DNA of 64,000 nt from positions 1-64,000 of the forward strand of contig NZ_BMYR01000013.1 of assembly GCF_014652375.1 (NCBI RefSeq), written 5' to 3'. The notes beneath the pieces are model-generated. The model was not told the DNA's origin. It made no database searches and saw only the letters and a program-made list of their open reading frames with translations. The position numbers were made by a program, and so were the translations under genes. The stretch's first letter is position 1. Each line of letters starts with the position of its first letter. This document shows, piece after piece, positions 1 to 7,115 of the stretch. The stretch is from Alishewanella tabrizica (GTDB lineage Bacteria > Pseudomonadota > Gammaproteobacteria > Enterobacterales > Alteromonadaceae).

Positions 1-1215
1 CTAACCACCATCGATCAGTGTTTAGCCTTTAAAGTCAGTGAGCGGCCGCAGACTATGCAACAGGTGAAACAGCGGCTGATGCCAAACAGCCTGGGACAGG
101 CTGCTACGGCGCAGCCCCAATATCAGCTGTATTCAGAACCGCAACCCCCATCCCAACCAGCAACCCAAACAGCGACACGCCAGCTTTGGCCGGTAAAATG
201 GCTAGCTACCTCTGCGGTGTTGCTACTGCTGGCAGTGGGTAGCTGGCAGTTTTTACAATATCGCGCTGAACAAATGCACTTAGCGCAACAGGATCATCAA
301 GCGTGGCAATTGGCGAGCGCTGACCACACCGAGCAAAGTTATCAGCTTTATCTGAGCACACAGCCGCAAGGGCAGTATCGCCTTAACGCCCAAACACAGT
401 TGGAAGTATTGCAGGCAGAAGCTGCGCAACTACAGTTGTTGGTGCAGCAGCAACAGGCAGAAGCAGCGGCGCATGATCAAGCACAGGCCAAGCAGGTTGA
501 ACGTGTATTAGGTAAGTTGGTGGCTATTCCGGCTGGCAGTTTTATGATGGGTTGCGATGAGATCACGCCAGAAAGAATGTGTTATGACACTGAGAAGCCA
601 TCTCGCCAAGTTGAGATTGATGCTTTTAAGCTAATGGAAACCGAAGTTACCTTTGCTATGTGGGATGCCTGCGTATCTGAGGGAGGTTGCAAAAAAAAAC
701 CTGCCGACGATAGCTGGGGCAGGGGCACCAGGCCGGTTATAAATGTGAGTTTTAATGACATAACACAGCAGTTTATTCCCTGGGTAAATAACATCACCGG
801 TCTTACATTTCGCTTACCGAGTGAGGCTGAATGGGAATATGCCGCGAGAGCCGGCCTCTCAGTAAAAGATGCCAATGCGCAGTATAATTGTGAAACTGCT
901 CACATCGGCCAGCCCTACAGTTGCAAGGGTGATGTGTTTAAAACCTTGCCGGTAAAATCATACCAAGCTAATACTTTCGGTTTGTTTGACATGATAGGGA
1001 ATGTAGGGGAATTAGTTGCAGACTGTCACCGGGATAATTATAACGATGCACCTACTGATGGCAGTATTAAAGTTTATAAAAACTGCAACACCCGGGTTTG
1101 GCGTGGCGGTAGTTTTGGCGCTCCTTTAAATGACAGCCATGTGTCTATAAGGGGCTGGCAGGAGCCTTTTAAGGGTAGTTATGGTTTGGGCTTTCGATTG
1201 GCACTTAGTCAGTAG
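1..1215 (+). CDS. Ser/Thr protein kinase C-terminus fused to TM segment and FGE/SUMF1-like domain (5' partial)
   Basis: The frame is open to the left edge, so the gene begins outside the window; the ATG at 55 is internal. Codons 1-25 read like kinase subdomain XI: a CLAF stretch, then an invariant-type Arg in SERPQT, then a helix. A membrane segment follows (nt about 196-260), then an Ala/Gln-rich, probably coiled-coil linker (nt 260-505), then an FGE-sulfatase fold domain to the stop. FGE-fold signatures are VAIPAGSFMMGC, LPSEAEWEYAARAG, RGGSFG and a terminal GFRLAL. The usual GNVWEWVADW motif is altered to GNVGELVADC, so formylglycine-generating catalysis is unlikely and a binding or sensory role is more plausible. 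Known kinase-FGE fusions (Pkn1-like) support the architecture. The kinase assignment rests on a short tail only. Expected topology: cytoplasmic kinase with an extracytoplasmic FGE-fold domain. Confidence 0.72.
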   Translation, partial: LTTIDQCLAFKVSERPQTMQQVKQRLMPNSLGQAATAQPQYQLYSEPQPPSQPATQTATRQLWPVKWLATSAVLLLLAVGSWQFLQYRAEQMHLAQQDHQAWQLASADHTEQSYQLYLSTQPQGQYRLNAQTQLEVLQAEAAQLQLLVQQQQAEAAAHDQAQAKQVERVLGKLVAIPAGSFMMGCDEITPERMCYDTEKPSRQVEIDAFKLMETEVTFAMWDACVSEGGCKKKPADDSWGRGTRPVINVSFNDITQQFIPWVNNITGLTFRLPSEAEWEYAARAGLSVKDANAQYNCETAHIGQPYSCKGDVFKTLPVKSYQANTFGLFDMIGNVGELVADCHRDNYNDAPTDGSIKVYKNCNTRVWRGGSFGAPLNDSHVSIRGWQEPFKGSYGLGFRLALSQ

Positions 1216-1294
1216 TGTTTGAGGCTGTCCTGCATTAAGGTTGAGTTGACAACACCTAGCGTGTCATTGGCTGGGCGTAGCCAATTAGCTTTAA

Positions 1295-1312
1295 CAGTAC
1301 AACGTTGTACTG
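1295..1312. repeat. Perfect 18-bp palindrome with an adjacent hairpin
   Basis: CAGTACAACGTTGTACTG is its own reverse complement. Ten bases before it lies a 7-bp stem (ATTGGCT/AGCCAAT, 1266-1285, six-base loop). Both sit between the end of the kinase-FGE gene and the decayed FGE fragment. There is no T-run, so it does not look like a terminator. An operator or recombination site is possible but unproven. Confidence 0.5.
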
Positions 1313-1361
1313 GCGATCCCATATAATCAGCACATAGCGTTGTTGCGGTCGGTCATTTATG

Positions 1362-1463
1362 TTCCGTGGTTGTGGTTTTGGTGCTCCCTTGCAAGATAAG
1401 CTTGTTGTTTTACGCGGTTAGCAGGAAGCTTATATGCGAAGTTTTGCATTAGGTTTTCTCTTG
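1362..1463 (+). pseudogene. Decayed duplicate of the FGE-domain C-terminus
   Basis: Translating from 1362 gives FRGCGFGAPLQDK, then LVVLRG, a stop, then QEAYMRSFALGFLL. This lines up without gaps with the end of the upstream kinase-FGE protein: WRGGSFGAPLNDS, then HVSIRGWQEP, ending LGFRL. About half the residues match. The internal stop is TAG where the intact gene has TGG (Trp). Third positions have drifted widely, so the copy is old. No start codon or ribosome site leads into it, and the remaining FGE domain is absent. The frame upstream stays open back only to about 1341. Confidence 0.65.
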
Positions 1464-1667
1464 ATAATTGATAATCAGTAATTTCATGTAGTCACTTTTA
1501 AAATGTCGTTGACAAGTGATATGCCGCTGGATAATTAATTTATTTAACTTTGAACAATGGTTATCGTTAAGAGAGTAAATTATGCATAATGTATTTTTTG
1601 CTTCTTTAGCATAAATTTCTTCGTCCGGCTGTGAAACCTTAAATGAAGCTGCTTGGTATGACAAAAC

Positions 1668-1823
1668 CTACTTATTAAACACCCAAGGAAGAAATAGGTA
1701 TTCGTTAGATACATTATTATTTGTCATGTTGAGCGCCTTATTATGCATTTTAACTATACTAATCCATTGAAACCAAAAATAGACCAACACCCCAAACCAA
1801 AACAATGGCTTTAAATAAAGCAT
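1668..1823 (-). CDS. Small hypothetical membrane protein, coupled to the preceding ORF
   Basis: I do not recognise this 51-residue ORF. It starts MLYLKPLFWFGVLVYFWF, a strongly hydrophobic, aromatic segment that could span the membrane, and ends in a polar Asn-rich tail. Its ATG overlaps the stop of the upstream 71-residue ORF as TAATG, a typical translational-coupling arrangement. The same frame is open further upstream, so an alternative is that this and the upstream ORF are one gene split by a frameshift. Base composition is much more AT-rich than the rest of the window. Coding status is uncertain. Confidence 0.3.
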   Translation of the reverse strand: MLYLKPLFWFGVLVYFWFQWISIVKMHNKALNMTNNNVSNEYLFLPWVFNK

Positions 1824-2038
1824 TAATTTAACGCGCCGTTCAATAAAAGTTTTCTTGGGAAAGTAACAAAAATCCCACATAAGCAAATTAACTTTATGAT
1901 GCTAATGTGTGCATTTAGCCCCAATGTCCCCCAAAACTCATTCGCAAATTCCGGATTTAACTTTCCATATATAGATAAGACAATACCTACAATGGCCAGA
2001 ATGATTATTAAATTAAGACCTAGATTATTACTTTTCAT
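1823..2038 (-). CDS. Small hypothetical membrane protein next to tRNA-Val
   Basis: Unrecognised 71-residue ORF with two likely membrane segments: LIIILAIVGIVLSIYG near residues 10-25 and IIKLICLCGIFVTF near 47-60, followed by a basic RKLLL end. It lies downstream of tRNA-Val in the same orientation, inside an AT-rich patch of about 800 bp that differs from the flanking genes. The next ORF starts on its stop codon (TAATG). No strong Shine-Dalgarno precedes the ATG. It may be cargo or remnant of an element once inserted at the tRNA; it could also be a chance ORF. Confidence 0.35.
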   Translation of the reverse strand: MKSNNLGLNLIIILAIVGIVLSIYGKLNPEFANEFWGTLGLNAHISIIKLICLCGIFVTFPRKLLLNGALN

Positions 2039-2050
2039 GACTTAAGGTTT

Positions 2051-2155
2051 TGGTCACCGAAATGGTGTCTACCTGTTTAAGAGAATTAATATAGGGGTCA
2101 AAAAAACATAATAGTCAGCATAGTATTTTTTAGTCGTGGTCACCTTATGGTCACC
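2051..2155. repeat. Three copies of TGGTCACC near the tRNA-Val 3' end
   Basis: TGGTCACC occurs at 2051-2058, 2137-2144 and 2148-2155. The last two are spaced 11 bp start to start, about one helical turn, and the first and third share the extension TGGTCACCGA. Short direct repeats flanking a tRNA 3' end resemble arm-type integrase sites, but no integrase gene or tRNA-end duplication is visible. Confidence 0.35.
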
Positions 2156-2256
2156 GATGGAAAAAACGCGAAGAAAAGCACTAATCAGAAAGTGAGTTTG
2201 GAATTGATTTCTTGGAATAAAAAGATATCTTACAAGGATTTGAAGATAAGAGAATT

Positions 2257-2333
2257 TGGTGCGTCCTAGTGGACTCGAACCACCGACCCCCACCATGTCA
2301 AGGTGGTGCTCTAACCAGCTGAGCTAAGGACGC
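2257..2333 (-). tRNA. tRNA-Val (anticodon GAC)
   Basis: The minus strand folds as a full cloverleaf: acceptor GCGTCCT/AGGACGC, a D-arm with AGCTCAGCTGGTTAGAGC, anticodon stem CCACC/GGTGG around loop TTGACAT (anticodon GAC, reading GUC/GUU), and a T-arm with GGTTCGAGTCC. Discriminator A and the CCA end are encoded. It is a lone tRNA. The AT-rich stretch with small ORFs and repeats lies immediately beyond its 3' end, the usual place for integrated elements. Confidence 0.96.
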
Positions 2334-2436
2334 ACACTAAATGTTGTGGCTTATGCCTGACAACGGCGGCTATGTTATTGTGCTATGGTGTTGTTGGCAA
2401 GTGTTTTTCAGTAAGTTAAATGTGTTTGCCTGAAAT

Positions 2437-3456
2437 TTAGCCGGTAAGGCCAATAGCACATTGCGAATTTAGCTGCTGATACCAACCAACATGCGCTAGC
2501 AGCAGGCGTTGTAACTGCTCAGCTTGGATTCCGAAGCGCTGTTCTAACACCGGTAGCATCGCAGTATCATGGTAAAGCTCGGCGATTAATGGCCAGCTTT
2601 GTTGTTGATACCGCATCAGTTCGGCTAGGTAAGCTTGGATCTCGCCAATAAAAAATTTGCGAAAAACGGTACTTAGAATGGTGAGTTGCTCAGTTTGGTT
2701 ACTGCGGGCGCACAGGCTTGCGGGATCAAGTGATAATAACGCTGGATTCACCGCGTCAAACCAGCTGCTGGTGTAGCGCAGGCTGAATTGTAAACGCGAT
2801 AAAAAGTCATATTGATAAAGCGTCGCCAAGGCCTGCTCAGGATCAATAGTGCTTGCCGTTGCCCAGTCTTGCGCTGCAATGGCTTGTTGTAAGTTTAGCA
2901 GTTGCTTGAGGGCTGATATGCTTTCGTTAAACCCATTGGTATCGTTTGGCGCTAACATAGTATCGCTACTGTGCCAACGTCGGCGCAATGTATCATCAGT
3001 TAGCAGCATATTGCGCCAAGCCGTTGTGATGCTTTGTTGCTTTTCACTGTAAAAGGCATCAAGTTGGCCTTGCAAGGGCGCATCCCAGCTTTTCGTTAAA
3101 CAGCGCTGCATCACGTTAAGCACCTTTACTTCGTAGTGAAGGCGTTTACTCGCACTCAATACCTTGCCCATGCTGCTGTTGCGCTCAGCAATCAATTGAT
3201 CGAGGCCACATTGCCGCGTAGCAAAGGCATCGAGTAAATCCATGCGAAGATCAGGTAGCGATTCGGCTAGGCTGTTTTTTGTAGGAAGAGGCGCAGCATC
3301 AACTAAAGTTACCTTTGTGGTGTCTAGTTCTAAAACCCGGTCTAGGCGCTGCTGGTAATCCTGTAATTGTGCTTTGCCCGGCTGTTCAGAACAACCACCA
3401 AGCGCTATCCCTAAAACTAACAGCCAACTAGTTTGCCGCAACCTGAAGATGTTCAT
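2437..3456 (-). CDS. DUF3080-type putative lipoprotein
   Basis: Protein of 339 residues with an N-terminal signal sequence and lipobox (LGIALGGC, Cys about residue 22), so probably an envelope lipoprotein. The remainder is soluble, helical and Gln/Leu-rich. It resembles the DUF3080 family common in Alteromonadales and Vibrio; function unknown. I chose the ATG giving MNIFRLRQ because it places the signal peptide directly at the N-terminus; the frame is open 18 codons further upstream. The start overlaps the last 29 bases of the MATE transporter gene, so the two are probably cotranscribed. Family assignment is from memory of the sequence type. Confidence 0.7.
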   Translation of the reverse strand: MNIFRLRQTSWLLVLGIALGGCSEQPGKAQLQDYQQRLDRVLELDTTKVTLVDAAPLPTKNSLAESLPDLRMDLLDAFATRQCGLDQLIAERNSSMGKVLSASKRLHYEVKVLNVMQRCLTKSWDAPLQGQLDAFYSEKQQSITTAWRNMLLTDDTLRRRWHSSDTMLAPNDTNGFNESISALKQLLNLQQAIAAQDWATASTIDPEQALATLYQYDFLSRLQFSLRYTSSWFDAVNPALLSLDPASLCARSNQTEQLTILSTVFRKFFIGEIQAYLAELMRYQQQSWPLIAELYHDTAMLPVLEQRFGIQAEQLQRLLLAHVGWYQQLNSQCAIGLTG

Positions 3457-4801
3457 GCTCCATCCTGTTAAGTTGTTTGCGCAGCACGACTGCCAGAGCA
3501 AGTGCCGCAACTGTTAACCCTACGATAATGCCAATCCAAAAACCATGCGCACCCATAGGTTCAACTACCCAATCTGTTAGTCCTAATACGGCACCTAAAC
3601 CAAAACCGATTGGCCAATACGAAATAAGCGTAATAAAAAATACGGGTTTGGTTATTTTCATGCCGCGTAAGGCACAGGCTGCCACCACTTGTACGGCATC
3701 TGAAAATTGGTAAATAGCCGCCAGTATAAGCAGTGAGCTTGCGAGGGCAACAACAGCTGCATCTGTAGTGTATAAGGTAGCCACTTGATGGCGAAACAAT
3801 AGGGTAAAGATCACGGTGGCAATTGACATTACCATTGACAGAATAATCACTGTACTGATGGATTTTTTCAGCGCTTGGATATTATTTTCACCCACTAGAT
3901 GGCCAACTCGGATGGTTGCTGCTAGGCCCAGCGACAGCGGTAACATAAAGACAATCGCGCTGTAATTATGCGCAATTTGATGGCCGGCAACCATAATAGG
4001 GCCAAGGTGCACGATCACCAATGGTATACAGGCAAACAAGGTGACTTCAAAGAATATGGAGCAGGCTATCGGTGTACCAATTCGAATAATCTGCCATTGA
4101 TCTTGCAAGCTTAGCCATAAGGTTTTCGGCCATTGCCGGTAAGGCCGGGTACTACGGCTACACCAACCATACACTAACATGGCGATGAACATGGCAACAA
4201 ACACCAAACTGGTGGCAATGCCGCAGCCTGCACCGCCTAATGCGGGCATACCGAGTTTGCCGTAGATAAACACATAGTTAGCGGGGATATTCACTAAGAT
4301 GCCGACAAAGGCAATCCACATACTGGCTTTGGTATTGCCTAAGCCTTCAAAGAGATTGCGCATGACCATATAGCCTGCTGCGGGAAATAAGCCAAAGCTA
4401 ACATAGTATAAATATTGTAGCGTAGTGTCGCGTAATGCCGGTTCCATATTAAGTTTTGCCAGAGGAATATCGGCAAATAACATGACAACAAATAAAACAC
4501 CGGCCAATAACAAACCCAAATAGAGGCCTTGCAACGTAAAATGACTGACATGCTGGGTTTGTTTACTGCCAAAAAACTGAGCAATAATGGGAGTAAGTGC
4601 CAACAACAACCCCTGCATGGTTAACACGACGGGTAACCATAAGCCTGACGCAACCGCAATGGCAGCCATATCCATTGCACTGTAACGGCCCGCCATTACC
4701 GTATCAACAAAATACATTAAGGTTTGGGTTAACTGGGCTAATACAATCGGGCCCGACAGTTTTAAAATGGTTCTGGCTTCAAAGCGTGAAAAGGGTAACA
4801 T
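3428..4801 (-). CDS. mdtK: MATE family multidrug efflux transporter (MdtK/NorM-like)
   Basis: Protein of 457 residues, the usual MATE length, with about 12 membrane helices in two similar halves. The N-terminus (LKLSGPIVLAQLTQTLMYFVD) and the following VMAGRYSAMDMAAIAVAS match the NorM/MdtK pattern. The role is export of cationic drugs and dyes across the inner membrane, driven by Na+ or H+. The frame extends 35 codons upstream, but MLPFSRFEAR is the family-like start and leaves a 63-bp gap to the divergent riboflavin synthase gene. E. coli mdtK also sits beside riboflavin synthase, which supports the symbol. Its 3' end overlaps the DUF3080 gene. Confidence 0.88.
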   Translation of the reverse strand: MLPFSRFEARTILKLSGPIVLAQLTQTLMYFVDTVMAGRYSAMDMAAIAVASGLWLPVVLTMQGLLLALTPIIAQFFGSKQTQHVSHFTLQGLYLGLLLAGVLFVVMLFADIPLAKLNMEPALRDTTLQYLYYVSFGLFPAAGYMVMRNLFEGLGNTKASMWIAFVGILVNIPANYVFIYGKLGMPALGGAGCGIATSLVFVAMFIAMLVYGWCSRSTRPYRQWPKTLWLSLQDQWQIIRIGTPIACSIFFEVTLFACIPLVIVHLGPIMVAGHQIAHNYSAIVFMLPLSLGLAATIRVGHLVGENNIQALKKSISTVIILSMVMSIATVIFTLLFRHQVATLYTTDAAVVALASSLLILAAIYQFSDAVQVVAACALRGMKITKPVFFITLISYWPIGFGLGAVLGLTDWVVEPMGAHGFWIGIIVGLTVAALALAVVLRKQLNRMEHEHLQVAAN

Positions 4802-4864
4802 AGTGGCCGTTTTTGATTTGAGACGCGAATTAATAGGCGCGCAATTTAACACATTTGAGGTTTT

Positions 4865-5482
4865 ATGTTTACTGGAATAGTGCAAAGCACCGCGACAATT
4901 CAGCACATTAACGATTTACCCGGCTTGAGACGATTAACGGTGCAAGTGGCCCCGCAGCATCTACAGCAGTTGCAACGTGGCGCCAGTATCGCTATTAATG
5001 GTGCTTGTTTAACGGCGACCGATTTTGACAGTGACGCGGGCTGGGTGTGTTTTGATGTAATTGCTGAAACCTTGGCCAAAACCAATTTAGGTTTACTGCA
5101 ACAGGGCAGTAAAGTGAATTTAGAGCGCTCATTACGGTTTGGTGATGAATTGGGTGGGCATATTGTGTCTGGTCATATTCAAACCACCGCAGAATTAGTC
5201 GCTATTTTTCAAGATGCCCAAAACTGTCATTTACAGTTGAAGATGGATCCTTCGCTGTTACCTTATATTCAACCTAAAGGGTTTGTGGCAGTTGAAGGCT
5301 GTAGCTTAACGGTTGGCGACGTGACAGCCGATGGTTTTAGCTTATATTTGATCCCAGAAACCTTGGCAATTACCACACTGGGCAGCAAAGTAGTGGGTGA
5401 TAAGCTTAATATTGAACTGGATCAGCAAACAGTGACCATTATTCGCACAGTAGAGCGGGTATTAGCCCAGCGTTTTGCCTAA
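4865..5482 (+). CDS. ribE: Riboflavin synthase, alpha chain
   Basis: Converts two molecules of 6,7-dimethyl-8-ribityllumazine to riboflavin plus a pyrimidine by-product, the last step of riboflavin synthesis. The 205-residue protein has the hallmark MFTGIV start and two tandem lumazine-binding barrels (about 1-97 and 98-195). Signatures are SLRFGDELGGHIVSGHI in the middle and KGFVAVEGCSLTV in the second domain. GAGG lies 5-8 bases before the ATG. The gene stands alone and divergent from the MATE pump; the 63-bp gap is too short for an FMN riboswitch. It is called ribC in E. coli nomenclature. Confidence 0.95.
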   Translation: MFTGIVQSTATIQHINDLPGLRRLTVQVAPQHLQQLQRGASIAINGACLTATDFDSDAGWVCFDVIAETLAKTNLGLLQQGSKVNLERSLRFGDELGGHIVSGHIQTTAELVAIFQDAQNCHLQLKMDPSLLPYIQPKGFVAVEGCSLTVGDVTADGFSLYLIPETLAITTLGSKVVGDKLNIELDQQTVTIIRTVERVLAQRFA

Positions 5483-5517
5483 CTTCGCATATTACTAATA
5501 CAGCAAATGAGCTCGGT

Positions 5518-5532
5518 GCGGGGGGTTCCCCG
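5518..5532. repeat. GC-rich hairpin after ribE
   Basis: A 6-bp stem GCGGGG/CCCCGC with a three-base loop lies 36 bp after the ribE stop. No T-run follows on either strand, so termination is only a guess. It lies between the convergent ribE and CPXCG genes. Confidence 0.35.
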
Positions 5533-5586
5533 CAAATCGCTTTGACATAATGCCTTAATAGAACAGTTTTAAGGCGATGCTATGTC

Positions 5587-5787
5587 TTAATAATATTGCT
5601 CGTCGTCGGCATCAACAAAGATTTGTACCCGATGCTGCAGATCATCTTTGTGCACACGAATGTGCATGGGATTACAGCAATTGCTGCAATCTTCAATATA
5701 ATCTTGATCTTCTTCGCTTGCTTCAATGCAAATGTCCGTGGGATAACCACAAAATGGGCAACTTACTGTTTGGAAAATGGGTTTCAT
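5587..5787 (-). CDS. CPXCG-motif cysteine-rich protein
   Basis: A 66-residue protein with a CPFCG knuckle near residue 10 and a second CSNCC knuckle near residue 35, consistent with one bound zinc. It matches the small CPXCG cysteine-rich family of gammaproteobacteria, function unknown. I chose the ATG giving MKPIFQ because GGAG sits correctly spaced before it; the ATG six codons upstream has no such site. It lies 37 bp downstream of the pteridine reductase on the same strand, so cotranscription is likely. Confidence 0.82.
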   Translation of the reverse strand: MKPIFQTVSCPFCGYPTDICIEASEEDQDYIEDCSNCCNPMHIRVHKDDLQHRVQIFVDADDEQYY

Positions 5788-5824
5788 GTTGCGCTCCTTT
5801 ACCATCGCTCAACGTGGATCATCT

Positions 5825-6577
5825 TTAGGCTTTGTTTGCACCGCCTAAACTTCGGCCGCCATCAATGGCGACAATTTGGCCCGTGACATAAGGGGCTTGT
5901 GCTAAGTACAGCATAGCATTTGCTATATCATCTGGATCACCTAATCGCTGCATCGGGATTTGTGCCAGTACCGCAGCTTTGTCAGTGTCTGCTAACGTTT
6001 GTGTCGGCCATAAGATAGCGCCGGGTGCGATACCGTTAACGCGAATTGCGGGTGCGAGTTCGCGCGCAAGGGCTTTAGTCATCATTAACAACGCGGCTTT
6101 CGCCATACAGTAAATACTGTGATCTGCTAGAGGTTTCTCGGCATGGATATCAACCATGTTAATAATGCAGCCCTGATACTCTGCCAGCATGGGAGCTAAG
6201 GCTTTGCTCAGAAAATAAGGCGCTTTAACATTCGATCCAAACAAATCATCCCAAGCAGTTAGGCTAGCATTGTGCAGCGGTGTAGGATAAAAACTGGATG
6301 CATTATTGATCAAAAGATCAAGGCGCTTAAAACACGCCAAAGCCGCCTCTGCCAACGCTGCAACAGCTTGATCATCAGTGAGATCGGCGTGCACAACGGC
6401 AGCGCTATGGGCAATTTGTTGGTTCAGTTGTTCTGCCAATTGCGTCGCAGCAGGCAAAGAGCGATTAGCATGAATTATTACGCGGTACCCTTGCTGGTGC
6501 AGGCGCAGGATCATTTGGCGGCCTAAACGCAACGCACTACCGGTGACTAAAGCGACTGGCGCGTGAGAAAGTGTCAT
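5825..6577 (-). CDS. Pteridine reductase-type short-chain dehydrogenase (FolM-like)
   Basis: A 250-residue NAD(P)H-dependent reductase of the SDR fold. The cofactor motif is VTGSALRLG (family TGxxxRxG type), followed by NNAS near residue 92. The active site has YCMAK for the Tyr-x3-Lys pair. The catalytic Ser position is Asp (NMVDIHAEKPL), typical of pteridine reductases such as PTR1 and FolM rather than ordinary SDRs. Expected substrates are dihydrobiopterin, dihydromonapterin or dihydrofolate. Placement near ribE is suggestive only. FolM orthology is likely but not certain. Confidence 0.82.
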   Translation of the reverse strand: MTLSHAPVALVTGSALRLGRQMILRLHQQGYRVIIHANRSLPAATQLAEQLNQQIAHSAAVVHADLTDDQAVAALAEAALACFKRLDLLINNASSFYPTPLHNASLTAWDDLFGSNVKAPYFLSKALAPMLAEYQGCIINMVDIHAEKPLADHSIYCMAKAALLMMTKALARELAPAIRVNGIAPGAILWPTQTLADTDKAAVLAQIPMQRLGDPDDIANAMLYLAQAPYVTGQIVAIDGGRSLGGANKA

Positions 6578-7115
6578 AAAGTTCCTTTACCGAAATAGTG
6601 GCTGAAGCTGTTTTTGTGCTGATAGCGTATAGTTTGCTTGAAACCGCTTAGCTGCATGTAGACTATGATAAAGATTATACAAAGCTCTGCGTACCTTAGA
6701 GCGATTATCTAATCGATAATAGTTAAATAAAATTGTTGAACAAACATAGTTAAATAAACTGAAATGGTGATTACTACCCTAAACGGTCGATAGCATAAAA
6801 CTCGTCAATTACCATGCGCTTGGTTAGGGTGTAAAACCTCGTGTTCTAAATGTTGATTTGAAACAACAAAAAGCTAACAGAGCAACTTTTTAAACACGTT
6901 CTTTCCTTAAAACGGGAATACCTAACTCACCACTGATATGCTCTGCTATAATTTGAAGCATAACTTGCACCCTAAATTTGACCTTACATGATGCATGTCT
7001 GAAATAGGCTCTTTTACCTGCTTGAAATATCACTTTTTTAAACGACATTACATTTTAGCTACTAGAATATATACGTGACATCCGTTTTTAAAATTTAGCT
7101 CGCCTAGGAGTACTC
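6578..7115. other. Gene-poor intergenic stretch before the chemoreceptor
   Basis: AT-rich, 538 bp, between divergent genes. It holds a direct repeat ATAGTTAAATAAA at 6719-6731 and 6746-6758. It also holds a 52-codon minus-strand ORF at 6890-7048 (MSFKKVIFQAGKRAYFR to GIPVLRKERV) without a convincing ribosome site; it could be a real micro-protein or gene debris. I see no sigma-28 or sigma-54 promoter. A ribosome site (AGGAG) precedes the chemoreceptor ATG. Confidence 0.45.

Noticed and set aside
1060..1463. Diversity-generating retroelement: an FGE-fold C-terminus followed by a similar downstream repeat looks like a variable and template region
   Set aside because: Differences are spread over all bases and third codon positions, not confined to template adenines, and no reverse transcriptase or accessory gene follows. 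Ordinary decay explains it better.
4802..4864. FMN riboswitch before ribE
   Set aside because: The divergent gap is only 63 bp, too short for an FMN aptamer plus promoter, and no conserved aptamer blocks are visible.
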